Source: Pseudeuparius sepicola
Lineage: Eukaryota; Arthropoda; Insecta; Coleoptera; Anthribidae
Assembly: GCA_963920635.1 (NCBI GenBank)
Contig: OY987298.1
Location: forward strand, 18,385,647-18,449,646
Length of the DNA stretch: 64,000 nt
Reading direction: 5' to 3'
In this document: one piece after another, positions 15,915 to 27,010 of the stretch
How the letters are laid out: each line of letters begins with the position of its first letter
Position numbering within the stretch: the stretch's first letter is position 1
Position numbers and translations under genes: made by a program
The notes under the pieces: generated by a model
The model's input: the letters and a program-made list of their open reading frames with translations, nothing else
Database searches by the model: none
Told to the model about the DNA's origin: nothing

Positions 15915-18090
15915 ATACAGGGTGATTCACGTAAGTGGTTCATTAGAAGTTTACGGGGAAGGGGTGCGAATTTTAATTTAAAATTTTGGTTACTTATATA
16001 ACAGATTGTAAACTTTCTTTCTAAAATATTTTCCACTTCCGATCACTTCCGGTTATACCGAAAGTCGATAGCAACTTTGTTATTTCAAATAGAACACCCT
16101 ATATATTATTACAGCATTTGGTTCCCTATTAAATTCCAAATCTTTTTTATGAATATAGTGTGTACCCTATTCCTAACTATTTTCAAGATATTCGCAAATT
16201 TTTGATTTTTTTGAGTGTTGCAGCCATCGACCATAGTGATGATAACTTTGAAATTTATGAATCTGTAAAACTGAAATTTTGGACTGTCGTAGGCGAAAGT
16301 CAACTTTATTAAATGGTCTGTATCCCATTTCAAATTATTGTACAGGGTGTTCGGGAAAAAATTCCCAATATCAACATCGAAAAATTGAAAAATCTCATTT
16401 TTTTCAAATGGAACCCATATTTTTTTATTGCACCATTGAAATGCTTGTGAAAAGGCAGTTCAAAAAGATATAACACACTATATGTCTAAATGAAGCGGTT
16501 GCTTCGTTATTACGCAAAATACGTATTTTTGCTGCTCCATATATATCAAGAAACAACGGACCTTTTCTAATAGGCGGCCATGGATTTTTTATTTGTGATT
16601 GTCATTTATTGTGTTCCAAACAATAAAATATTAAAAATGTCAACGTACTCATATATTTTCTAGTGTGCGATTTGATAGAGCATATTTGTTTGCATACAGC
16701 ACGTTAAAATGAAAACTTTCGAGAAAATAATGGGTTTACAATTATTTTATTTTATTTAGTAAAATGACCAAGAATCTAATTAATTGAGTGTTCAAACTGG
16801 AGTTCTTCCTGGTCCTGTCAGTATCCAAGATAGTTAATAAATTCTCATTGGACTTCCTTATTCCTTATTTTATGTATATGTTACAGACGTATATATGTAA
16901 AACAGGCCGTATACAAAAGGACTAGTCCATATGTAAACGGACTGAAGATATTAGTCCATATGTATTAAAAGCTTGTCCGTCAACAAACGGTCTAGTCCAA
17001 ACAATAAAATATTAACTGTTGACAAGAATGGCTCAAATTAACTATTCTAACGAAGATATTTTGAATATGTTTTACCACAGGTTTTACACTCATGGAGAGT
17101 GTAAAAGAGTTTCAGAAAGAACAATAATTAGAGTTTTTAATGGAAGGCATTTACATTTACCTTTGACGAAAAGAAAATTCAGAAAGTTCGAACGAAATTT
17201 CATAGTCCATGGCAAGGTCCAAACAAAGAAAAGCAATTGTAAATACGTAACAGGTAAATAGCATAATATAAATAAAGTGTTTTACTTATATGTAGTTTCT
17301 TGTTTTTCTTCTAGTACCTATTATTATGTAATTGTTAGTATTATTTAATTTTGTAGTGTTGCTTCTCAGGGAAAAAATATTGTTAAATAGCCCTTAACCT
17401 TGTCATATAATTGCGTTATTTCATTTTCCATGGCCCCCTATAATGTGACGCTCCTTGAGAAATGGCATCTTTGTTGATACAGAGCAGAAAAAAAATACGT
17501 ATTTTGCGTAATAACGAAGCAACCGCTTCATTTAGACATATAGTGTGTTACGTCTTTTTGAACTGTCTTTTTACAAGCATTTCAATGGTGCAATAAAAAA
17601 AATATGGGTTCCATTTGAAAAAAATGAGATTTTTCAATTTTTCGATGTTGATATTGGGAATTTTTTCCCGAACACCCTGGACAATATTTTGAAATGGCCT
17701 ACAGACCATTTAATAAAGTTGACTTTCGCCTACGACAGTCCAAAATTTCAGTTTTCCAGATTCATAAATTTCAAAGTTATGGTCACTATGGTCGATGGCT
17801 GCAACACTCAAAAAAATCAAAAATTTGCGAATATCTCGAAAAGGGTTAGGAATAGGGTACACATTATATTCAGAAAAAAGATTTGGAATACAATAGGGAA
17901 CCAAATGGTGTTCTATTTGAAATAACAAAGTTGCGATCGACTTCCGGTATAACCGGAAGTGATCGGAAGTTGAAAATATTTTGGAAAGAAAGTTTGCAAC
18001 CTGTTATATAAGTGACCAAAATTTCAAATTAAAATTCGCACTCCTTCCCCGTAAACTTCTAATGAACCACTTACGTAAATCACCCTGTAT
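15915..18090. mobile_element. Long-inverted-repeat mariner-type element with transposase remnant
   Basis: About 610 bp at each end are inverted copies (15915-16530 versus 17486-18090), ending ATACAGGGTGATT...AATCACCCTGTAT. The ~950-bp centre holds one short frame (17019-17261) resembling the N-terminus of DD41D-type transposases. Structure and ends match the other ACAGGGTG elements here. The catalytic part is missing, so it cannot move on its own. Confidence 0.8.
17019..17261 (+). pseudogene. N-terminal fragment of DD41D-type transposase
   Basis: An 80-codon frame at the centre of the inverted-repeat element. It reads N-Y-S-N-E-D-I-L-N-M-F-Y near the start and F-E-R-N-F-I-V-H-G-K-V-Q-T-K-K-S-N near the end, similar in layout to the N-terminal DNA-binding region of the transposase at 46485. 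No D,D,D region follows. Identification is by resemblance and position, so moderate at best. Confidence 0.45.
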
Positions 18091-18516
18091 ATTAATCGAA
18101 ACGTTGGCGAAGAAATAGTGTTTTAATAGAGTTTTGACCCTTTTGCCCTTTCATAAAATGAGGCGGACGTTTCATGTAACACTTTATTTGAATTGAATTT
18201 GATTTTTAAAAATTATAGGCCTACCCCTAAACAAATTTCTATTATACACCACTGAGAAAAGATAGAAAAAATCTTTGGTGGCCGTACATCCAAAATGTTT
18301 CTTAATAAGTTTATAGAAAAGCTGCGAGTTTAAAATTGGACAGCGTGTACCTACAATAAATATAGGTATATGAATGTAAGGTATTTACCTACGCATAACT
18401 ATTTTAGCTTTACACATAAACAAATTTCTTTGATATGACCAAAACCAATCTACTTTATACCTCAAGGTATACAACACTGAACATTGCAGTACCTAATATA
18501 TGTTGATTTTTTAACA

Positions 18517-20222
18517 ATGAGTTTTAAAGTTTTTGTCGCATCAATTCTAATCTGTGTATTATCTTTTGGGACACTATGTGCAGCTATAGATTGTAGTAGA
18601 GTTGCGGTAAGATGTCTAGCTCCTCCAGAAAGCTGCCCAGAAGGGCAAATTCCAGGTATCGGAGGGGCTTGCAATCGTTGTATAATTTGTTTGAAGAAAC
18701 TAGGTAAGTAAATAAAACCCATAAGCTACGTCAGAATATTTATTTAGAATTTTTAAAAATATATTGTTGCAATGGAATGAATAAAAAAGTTAAAAAACAG
18801 AGATTTTAGCCTTTACGAATAATGTTCATGGGCGTCCGCAGAACAGAAGAGAGTAAGCGAAGATTTCATAAAAAAGGGAAATTTTCGTAAGTATATCATA
18901 AGGGCATCTAATTTTTCCGAAAAAAATCGAAAAAACACGTTGATAAGTAATATTTTAACAAGAAGCATGAGTGCTGGTGGCAACAAAAATCCTAGTCGCA
19001 GACGAGGATCTTTGCACCTGCACGAATGTATTTTGTTAAGAAAATATTACTTAGCATTGTGTTTTTTTGTTTTTTTTTTCACAGGAAAAATTAGATGCCC
19101 GAATGGTATTTGACAGGACTATTTCATGAGTAACAGATTATTCTGCATATATACATACACATAGCTTTCAAAACATACTACCTATTACAACAGCTGTCAA
19201 GTTTTGCCGCGGGTAAACGCCGCGGTAAAAAAATTGAGTGTTTGTGATTGGTGGAAATTAAGACGAGGGAAATAGTCGTATCACAAGTGCCGGAAATTTT
19301 ATCGATAATTTTTTCGAAAGCGCTATTTTGCCTAGAAAGATCACGAGTATAAATTGGTTATTTATTTTCTGATAAGATCCTGAGAGCGAAGCTAGAGGGA
19401 TTTTATCTCTGAAAATAAAAGCCCAATTTGTACGAGTGGTTTTGCTAATGGGTAAAATAGGGCTTGAGAATAGAAAAATTTCCGTAATAATTTCTCTATT
19501 AATTTTTTCTATGTTTCCAAAACGATTCATTTTGTACGAGTTTATTGACAGCTTCGACTGTAGCGTTCGACTAAACAAACATGACGCTTGGATATCCAAG
19601 GCAAATGCGACTATACCTACACCCTGTCAGCGTTGGTATATTTTCTGAATGTGTCGTAAATTTAAACGGAGACGGAGGTCCATTAACCAAAACTTAGCAA
19701 TGTAAAAGTTATATAAATTCATTGATACAATGCTTAATAGTACCGCAACATAATTTATAAGCTGCATAATTTGGAACAGTGTGAAACACACAAACTTTAA
19801 GAAGTAGGTACGTGTTTGTATCCAACTGATTCGCATTTGCTATGCAACGAAGTGATAATTTGCACAAGTGCAATTACCGCGATAATTTGCACAAGTGCAA
19901 TTACCGCGATAATTTGCACAAGTGCAATTACCGCGATAATTTGCACAAGTGCAATTATCGCTAGCAGAGGCTTGGTTGGGTTTTTATGGAAGGAGCTACC
20001 TTATTGGATGCAAGCAGTATGAGGGAAATAATCAGAATAAATGGACAGCTTGTAGATTTTTGTTATATCATCTTTGTTTGCAATTCGCGGTGTTTAGTGT
20101 TCTAAATTTTAGGAGAAGGAGACGAATGTATCCCCCACATATCGGGCAACTCAAAATCATCCGATTCCATCTGTGGTCAAGGACTAAAATGTTGTCATCA
20201 TAGATGTGTGAAGGAAAATTAG
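18517..20222 (+). CDS. Gene 3: secreted 10-Cys peptide, two exons
   Basis: Exon 1 is 18517-18703 and exon 2 is 20113-20222, with a phase-1 GTAAGT..TTTTAG intron of 1,409 bp; the product is 98 aa. I start at MSFKVFVASILICVLSFG, a clear signal peptide, rather than at the upstream in-frame ATG at 18484. The mature chain begins A-A-I-D-C and has the family cysteines, with an extra C-C pair in exon 2 (L-K-C-C-H-H-R-C) shared with gene 1, so genes 1 and 3 look like closest relatives. Stop TAG at 20220; AATAAA at 20268. The intron is swollen by a MITE (18902-19100) and a dispersed repeat with a 27-bp tandem array. Confidence 0.85.
18902..19100. mobile_element. MITE with GGGCATCTAATTTTTCC ends, copy 1
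   Basis: Perfect 17-bp inverted ends, GGGCATCTAATTTTTCC, bound a ~199-bp element in the gene 3 intron. The inner arms (AAGTAATATTTTAACAA and its near complement) can also pair. A second copy is at 29669-29871, and similarity continues past the right end to about 19260. Confidence 0.8.
19270..20033. repeat. Dispersed repeat shared with 32810-33480
   Basis: Bases 19470-20033 match 32962-33475 in direct orientation over ~500 bp, including blocks such as AAGCTGCATAATTT and GAAGTAGGTACGTGTTTGTA. Bases 19270-19440 match 32810-32945 in the inverted sense. No protein is encoded. It fills much of the gene 3 intron. Confidence 0.75.
19854..19961 (+). repeat. Four tandem 27-bp hairpin-forming units
   Basis: The unit GATAATTTGCACAAGTGCAA plus TTACCGC occurs four times in a row without gaps. 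Each unit has the inverted pair TTGCAC/GTGCAA around AA. The paralogous repeat at 33336 has one unit followed by its mirror image, so the fourfold array is a local expansion inside the gene 3 intron. Confidence 0.9.
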
Positions 20223-20469
20223 CATTCTTGAGTAAAATATAATTATTACCTTGCTTTTGCTTGAACAAATAAACATAATACATATTTTTATTTTTATTTA
20301 CCTTAAAAACCTGCTTTAAACTGATTATCTTAGTCTGATGAATTCAAAATTTCTATTTTTGTTTTGAACAGGTTTTCTTCTAGTCCGCCTCAAACAAAGA
20401 CTCGCTATAGAAACTTTCGTTAATTTTTAAGACACAGGGAGTTTTAATTTTTAAAAATTTTTGTTTTAT

Positions 20470-20620
20470 TAGTGATGCCGTCGAGACGAGAGATTCTCAA
20501 TTTTCTCTCGTCAGAACACTCGAGACGAGACGAGACGAGACGAGACGAAAGAACACGTTTCTCTCGTCGAGAATTATCGTTTCTCGAGGTCTCTCGTACT
20601 CTCGAAAGACGAATTATCAA
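20470..20620. repeat. CGAGA-rich inverted simple repeat
   Basis: A cluster of CGAGA/TCTCG pentamers in both orientations, including a run of CGAGACGAGACGAGACGAGA around 20520. It resembles the repeat-filled ends of some hAT-type MITEs, but no clear ends or target duplication were found. Confidence 0.55.
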
Positions 20621-20622
20621 AA

Positions 20623-21630
20623 ATAATAATCGGTAATCGTGCGCACCAAGATATTTCAAATTTCGCAAGTTATCTGGAGTGCTCAACCAGTGCTGCTCTC
20701 TGCTGCACGACGGAAGAATTATTGTTGGCGCGATCATTGGTGAGGTTAGTTTTTGCATATGACCGCCATGAGATCTACTTGTCGAATTTATAACAGGTTT
20801 TTATAACTTTTCGGCATTAGAAAATAAGGCGATAAGTCCACAATTTTTATCCAATCGTTTGAAATGAGATGTCTTCTTAAAATCTAGTATATTGTTAATG
20901 TTTTTGTCATATTACGAGTTTATAAAATACAAACACAAAGGGGCAATCGTGTGAATTAATGCCTACATTTTTATTGCCCCTTTTTATTGCATTGTTTGTA
21001 TTGTCAAACCTGTATCTGTGTGTCGACTGCAAAAACATTGATCTTAATATTAAGTTCTTTTCCAATTCCTTTTATTTCTATTTTTATGAAGAAAGCCCAT
21101 GTCTTTATTATATTTTATTATATTATTGCAACGAATATAAACAAACATAATAAAATAATATGACATTGTTTATTATGTGCCTAGTATACGGCCTGTTTCA
21201 AAATAAATTAAATCTGATTTTCTGTGTCAAAAATTATTAGGTATCAAGTTCAACAAAATTGTATACTTGCCTTTCTAGTGTTTTGGTCTGCCCCATCACT
21301 CACGTTTCTGGAATTTGCAACTGTATGAATATTACCAAAAAAATTTTTACTTTTCTTTAGTAAAGGAACATTTTTCTTCACATTGTGGGAAAACTATACA
21401 CACTTTTCACAGATTGTTACTGTGCTAACAACATGCATTAAAGAGCGACATTTCCAACGCTTCGTTTGTGAAATATCAGTTATGGATAACTTACTTAAGT
21501 AAACCCGACTATATAAAATTTTCATCATGCATTTAATTTACATTTACTTTTGCTAACGCTATCATGTTCGATGATACATTTGGTGTAAGTATTACGAAGC
21601 CAAGACTGTAGTGTCTGTGGTCACTCGGTG
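20623..21630. other. No gene recognised
   Basis: AT-rich sequence downstream of gene 3. A 63-codon frame at 20959-21150 begins with a hydrophobic leader (MPTFLLPLFIALFVLSNLYL) then C-V-D-C-K, which recalls exon 1 of the peptide family, with a TATA-like TTTATAAAATAC about 40 bp upstream. The remaining family cysteines and the donor site are absent, so I do not call it a gene. Confidence 0.3.
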
Positions 21631-21634
21631 AGCT

Positions 21635-22448
21635 GTACAGGGTGGGCCAAATTGGACACTTTTAAAGGTAAACTCCTATTTTTGACGGAGAAAGACGAAA
21701 ACTGATATCGGTGTCTGAGGCTCATTTTTTATGATAAACTTAATGGGGAAAACCGCAAATCGATATCTGTCACCGTTCTTGAGTTACAGGGCGTTTTTCG
21801 AAAATGTGCGTTTTCGAAAAGTGGCCGTAACTTTTTCGGGTTGAAAATTTCGTGTTTCTGTAAAAACATTATTAAAGCACTTTTTTACGTAGAATTCAAT
21901 GCTGCTACTACATTTTTTTCTAGTCAATGGTTTAAGAGTTACGGATAAAAATATTATTTTTTTAATGGAACACCCTGTATATTTTTGCATTTTTTAATAG
22001 AGCAAAAAATTACCATTCCAAAAATATATAACACTTAATGATTCACTTAAGTAGTTATCAATTACTAATAGCTTGGTAATTTTTTTATCTATTAAAAATG
22101 CAAAAATATACAGGGTGTTCCATTTAAAAAATAATATTTTTTTATCCGTAACTCTTAAACCATTGACTAGAAAAAAAAATGTAGTGGAAGCATTGGATTC
22201 TACGTAAAAAAGTACTTTAAGAATGTTTTTACAGAAACGCAAAATTTTCAACCCGAAAAATGTTACGGCCACTTTTCGAAAACGCACATTTTCGAAAAAC
22301 GCCCTATAACTCAAGAACGGTGACAGATATCGATTGCCGGTTTTCGCCATTAAATTTATCATAAAAAATGAGCCTCAGACACCGATATCAGTTTTCGTCT
22401 ATCTCCGTGAAAAATAGGAGTTTCCCTTTAAAAGTGTCCAATTTGGCC
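21635..22448. mobile_element. Complete palindromic MITE, ACAGGGTGGGCC type
   Basis: An ~810-bp near-perfect palindrome: the left arm from TACAGGGTGGGCC is inverted in the right arm ending AAGTGTCCAATTTGGCC. Each arm is about 380-400 bp with a short centre around 22030. It is non-coding, and the truncated arm at 486-905 is the same family. The long arms and ends resemble the DD41D mariner elements at 45882 and 54451, so mobilisation by such a transposase is plausible. Confidence 0.85.
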
Positions 22449-22539
22449 TCCTGGGTCGATTTTAAGAAAAAAGTTCGTATAAACATAGTTTTAAGGGCAT
22501 TTCTTTTCAAGATACGTGGTTTTGAAATTTCCAGAAAAT

Positions 22540-22945
22540 GTTGAATAACTTTTCTGTAAATGAACTAAACTAAGCCAAACATGGTAGTCGCTAGACCTAA
22601 ATGGAGTGCCAAATTAAGGTAGTATACTAGTCTTCTGCAGCTGCCAGTGGTGTAGTTACGAGGGATCGACGTGACTTAATTTGAAGAAAAAAATGTCCGG
22701 CCCATATTATTACATTTTTGGACAGACCATAAATTTATCTACAAAAGTCCTCTTTTGAAGTTTTAAGGCAAACTTGAGTTTTGTCTTCGAATTTATAAAG
22801 TTACTTTACTACTGTATATGAAATAACACAATTTTAACCAGCTAGAAGAACTTAGACTACTGGGTTATTTCCATGCTAAAAAATAGCTCAGCGACTACCA
22901 CGTTTGGTTTACATTTTTTTGTTTACAGAAAACTTTCTTAATTTT
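22540..22945. mobile_element. Inverted-repeat element
   Basis: CCAAACATGGTAGTCGCT near 22575 and AGCGACTACCACGTTTGG near 22892 are inverted, with flanking TTTTCTGTAAA/TTTACAGAAAA also pairing. About 400 bp, no ORF. Confidence 0.55.
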
Positions 22946-22949
22946 TGTC

Positions 22950-24100
22950 TGTTTTAGTCTGTTGTACGCTCTACAGTACCTTGAACTAGTCTGCCCTGCG
23001 ATCTACGTGAATTATGTGATCTACATCCTGTTTGAATTGCTATGAACATATTTGTTGTACATATTTAATAAATTAAAGACGCATAACTGTGTAGAATTGT
23101 TTGAATATATTTATTTCTTAAATCATTGTCAATTGATAGAAATTGCATTGCATTACATATAAACTGTCCTAATGTCTGTTGTATTTTCTGCGATCTGAAA
23201 ATTTGGATTCATCGATTTGGACTGGATCATCCTCTCAGCTGGCCTTGCATGTCGACTGACACAATCTTGCTGCATACCCAATGACGTCAAAATCTATATA
23301 GACGTGGTGCCCCATTGTTAAAATGCCCTTTATTTTGACTCCAAGATTAAATATATCCATACTACTCTAAAAACATGCTACAAACAAAGACAGAAAGTCA
23401 ACCATCAACCAACTATACACCCGGTGATTCCCGGTTATAGTTCTTCCAGAATCACATTTAGATATCGCATGTTTTTTCTTGTTTGGGGGCGCCGGAAGTC
23501 GGAAGCATCGGAACCTCACCTGAAGGCTCGGGGGATGGTCTCTAACGACGCCAGCCTCCGAGCCCAGAGTCGAAATAAGTTCGCTACGGCTCGACAAAAA
23601 GGCGCAATTTCTGACAATCTCGCGACATTTTCGGAATAATTTAATGGAGCGCTTAGATTGTGATTAGTTCTGGGCGTCAAGCGTTTATCAAAACAAACCT
23701 GTCTATAGGTTCTGACGTCATTGTGCATACCTATCGGCACATATTGAACCAGTCAACAACTGCCTCGCGACACCTTCCTGGATGCTGCATTGTATCTTCT
23801 ATAATAGATGTATCCAAAACGAAGTAATACGCCAATTCCAAAATTGAGCACAAGCTGAGGTTGCGGTGTAGCCTAGAGTTTATGTCGGTATAATGGAAGA
23901 AACGATTCCCATGGTGTAAGGACCTAACAGTTTGGCATCCCCTTCTGGGGCATCGAGGAATTGGATAAAACTCTCCTTGTCTATTTTTCCTTCTCTTCTC
24001 TATCAGGTCGGACCCACATCGTGTGCACGGATCAACGCATCAGCTTCAACTTAAAACATCTTATAATTTTACCTTAACTTCCTCTTTCTTACACGATTTT
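22950..24100. other. No gene recognised
   Basis: Short overlapping frames on both strands at 23367-23740 coincide with a locally GC-richer patch. None has a recognisable domain or consistent frame, and I cannot assign the patch to any element. Confidence 0.3.
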
Positions 24101-24102
24101 TT

Positions 24103-24300
24103 ACCACTTCGCGTAGAAGTATAAATACTAAGCAACATTAATTTAACGACTTGTACTCATATTAAATTCTAACACTCCAGGTGAAAGGGTGCTATGAAAA
24201 TGCGTCAATTTTTTGTATTCACTTATTTCGCATTAACAAATGGAGACGAAATAGACTAGTAGGTAGGATATGTTTTGGGAAATAAAGGTATTTCGATAAA
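24103..24300 (+). pseudogene. Gene 2-like pseudogene with conserved promoter
   Basis: Closely matches gene 2 from before its TATA box (here TATAAATA at 24120-24127) through the ATG (24200). It encodes M-R-Q-F-F-V-F-T-Y-F-A-L, a shortened leader, then N-G-D-E-I-D followed by TAG where the first cysteine codon should be. The cysteine-coding part of exon 1 is deleted, and sequence resumes at a GGATATGTTTTGGGAAAT block. Sequence resembling the gene 2 intron continues in pieces to about 25320, so this is a segmental duplicate, not a processed copy. No exon 2 was found. Confidence 0.85.
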
Positions 24301-25737
24301 AATTACTGCACATTAAACACTCAAATGTTGTCAGTAAGGATATTTTGTAAATTGACATTACATACGAACCATGTATGTGTCCACCCACAAACTATAACTA
24401 TCTAAGACATACCTACTAAGAATTGGTAACATATAAAAATGTGCAGAACCAAGAAAGCTTACAGAAAAGAAACCAAAAAGTATTATCCTATAGGTATGGT
24501 ATAAATGAAGTTACCTACTTGGAACAGCATAAAAACCTTTGAATTTTGTACGGGTGATTTCTGCTGATAAGTCTGGTATTTGGTATTTTTACCAGTAGCA
24601 GCTTGTTGCTTGTAAAATATATGTAAATTTTTGAAAACTGCGTGACCCTTATGTCCTATAATCTTTTTGTGACGCTATGCTGTTTCAAGTGACTTTAGAA
24701 ATACTATACTACTACAGCAACGGAAAGCACTTTTGAAACATTATATTACTACACTAAAATCGAGCAACTCTTACACCTGGCGTAAACAAGAGCACGTGCG
24801 TTGAAATATTCGCCAGGGCCGCACTGAGACACGACTTTTATTTAATTTTAGTTTACATTTGGATACATCAAAATAATTAGACTTAAGTTTTAAATATGAT
24901 ATTACTTTTAATAACAATTATTAGATAGATGCAACGAATGTTTTTTTTATTAAGAAGCATGCACAACAATAATGTTATATACTGATGGGCACAACGATAT
25001 ATAGGAATATATACATTACCAAAGACAACTTGTTTTCATTCATGATTTTAAAAAGATGTTATTGTTGTCACGTCCAATGTTTCCCAACGATATCGTTGAT
25101 GTTTCCGGTTTTTTGTACGATTTAGGTTTTATTATTATACATAACACAAACACAGAGTTAAAAAATACACTCAAATTCAGACCAAAAATATTTTGGTAAA
25201 TAACTATTAGAAATTTGTCGCAAAAGTTTACAAGATCAAATGTTTCAATGAATTACAAAAAAGTAAAAAAATAATGGGCATTAAATATTTATCAACCCAT
25301 AATGATAATCTTTTTTTACACGGTGATTCAACATTTAGGGGCAAAACTTCAATAGTCAGTAGAAAACGTCAAAATAAATAGATTTTTTCATATAAACATG
25401 TGTCGAAATCCTAACGGTTTAAGTTCAATTTTTTATCATTTTTTTTTGTTTTTCCCAAAGGAAGTCAGTTAATGTAAACATATTTGTTTCAGTTTAGATA
25501 CACACATTAAACGCTATAAATTAAAAATAATTCGGCCTGTCTACTAGCACCAGTAAAGGAGAGGCCGAGGGAGAGGCGTTTGCGTGAACTTAGCGACCAG
25601 TTTTCTAGCAACCATTCCTGACTTAGAGGCTATTCAAACTACGCGGCGGCGCAACTGACTAATTCAAATGACAACTATTTTGTTTTTTGATTATTCTAGC
25701 GTCTGGTAGAGGATACCTACATCCTACACAGGGCAAT

Positions 25738-26640
25738 ACAAAAGCAAAAACAGATTATTTTATAATCACCCCGTAGTAAAAAAATATTTAAATTTTGCAT
25801 TTGTAGGTACACCCGGGTGAAGGATTAAAATGATTCATATGGAAAGCCAGAACAATTTCTTTTTGTCACCCGGTAATAACAACAAAATAAATAAATTTCA
25901 TACTTTTCGATGCGCCAGGGGTGAAAGATGGCATTTAAGTGTTAAGATGCAGCTGTGCAGAAAAACTGTTTTCGGGAGTGGATAGATAGCAACATCAGGC
26001 AGTCTGAAAGCAAAAACGGATTTGGTTGTCACCCCGGAATAAAAGCAGAAAATATATATTTGTATTTTCGATGCGCCCTGGCGAAATATGACATTTAAAG
26101 GTTAAGATGCAGCTGTGCAGAAAAACAGTTTTCGGGGGTGGATAGATAGCACATCGGGCAGTCTAAAAGCAAAAACGAATTTGGTTTTCACACCGGAATT
26201 AACGCAGAAAATTTTTTTTCCATGCGCCCGAGGCGAAAGATGACATTTAGTGGTTAAGATATGCAGCGGTGCAAAAAAACTGTTTTCGGGGGTGGATAAA
26301 TAGCACATCGGGCTGTCTGAAAGCAAAAACGGAGTTAGTTGTCACCCCGGAATAAACGCAGAAAATATATTTTTTTATTTTGGATGCGCCCGAGGCGAAA
26401 GATGACATTTAGTGGTTAAGACGCAGCGGTGCAAAAAAACTGTTTTCGAGGGTTGATAGATAGCACATCGGGCTGTCTGAAAGCAAAAACGGATTTAGTT
26501 GTCACCCCGGAATAAACGCAGAAAAATTTTTTTTTCCGATGCGCCCGAGGCGAAAGATGTCATTTAGTTTTTAAGATGCAGCGGTGCAAAGAAACTGTTT
26601 TCGGGGGTGGATAGATAGCACATCTGGCTGTCAGTATAAA
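25738..26640. repeat. ~157-bp tandem array
   Basis: A unit with ATGCGCCCGAGGCGAAAGAT, TGTTTTCGGGGGTGGATAGA and TTGTCACCCCGGAATAAA repeats about five times, with ATGCGCC at 25911, 26071, 26222, 26384 and 26539 (period 151-162 bp). Two more diverged partial units lie upstream. Minus-strand frames through it are translations of the repeat. It looks like a minisatellite or the inside of a repeat-bearing DNA element. Confidence 0.85.
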
Positions 26641-26649
26641 CAGGTTTTC

Positions 26650-26850
26650 TTTGCAAGTCCGGCTGTAAAAGTAGGGGAAGAGGCCCGCCGGGCGCGCGGC
26701 GTGGGACTAGGAGTGGGGATTTTGAAGCGTAGGAGCCAATCGGAATCATCAACCGCGTCACCCCCACCGTCCACTGGCGGCGGTAAGGCGCTCGCAGAGC
26801 CCGCCGTGCGGGGGGGCCCCAGCTCCGGAAGGGGCCCCCAAAAACTGATC
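26650..26850. other. GC-rich island adjoining the tandem array
   Basis: About 200 bp with strong G/C runs (for example GCCCGCCGGGCGCGCGGC, and GGGGGGGCCCC around 26810), in sharp contrast to its AT-rich surroundings. Frames cross it on both strands but have no recognised domain. Its composition suggests foreign or satellite origin; I cannot identify it. Confidence 0.45.
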
Positions 26851-27010
26851 TATCCGCTAATATTAATTTTTGCAAAATATTAACGCTATTAGGCTGAAAA
26901 TCGGTGGCGACGAAACTACTTAAAAGATTTTTATTTCAGGAAATAATTAGCAGGTTGTCAGTAAATTATTAAAACACCCCGAAAAACACAACAAAATGCA
27001 ATTTTTTGTC

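Noticed and set aside
19854..19961. CRISPR-like spacing of repeats
   Set aside because: Units are directly adjacent with no spacers, and the DNA is clearly animal.
19816..20022. Frame with repeated I-C-T-S-A-I-T-A
   Set aside because: Translation of the 27-bp tandem array.
20959..21150. Leader-like frame with C-V-D-C-K
   Set aside because: Suggestive of family exon 1, but the other cysteines and the splice donor are missing and no exon 2 follows.
26102..26883. Frames on both strands across the tandem array and GC-rich island
   Set aside because: Repeat translations or GC-driven open frames without recognised domains.
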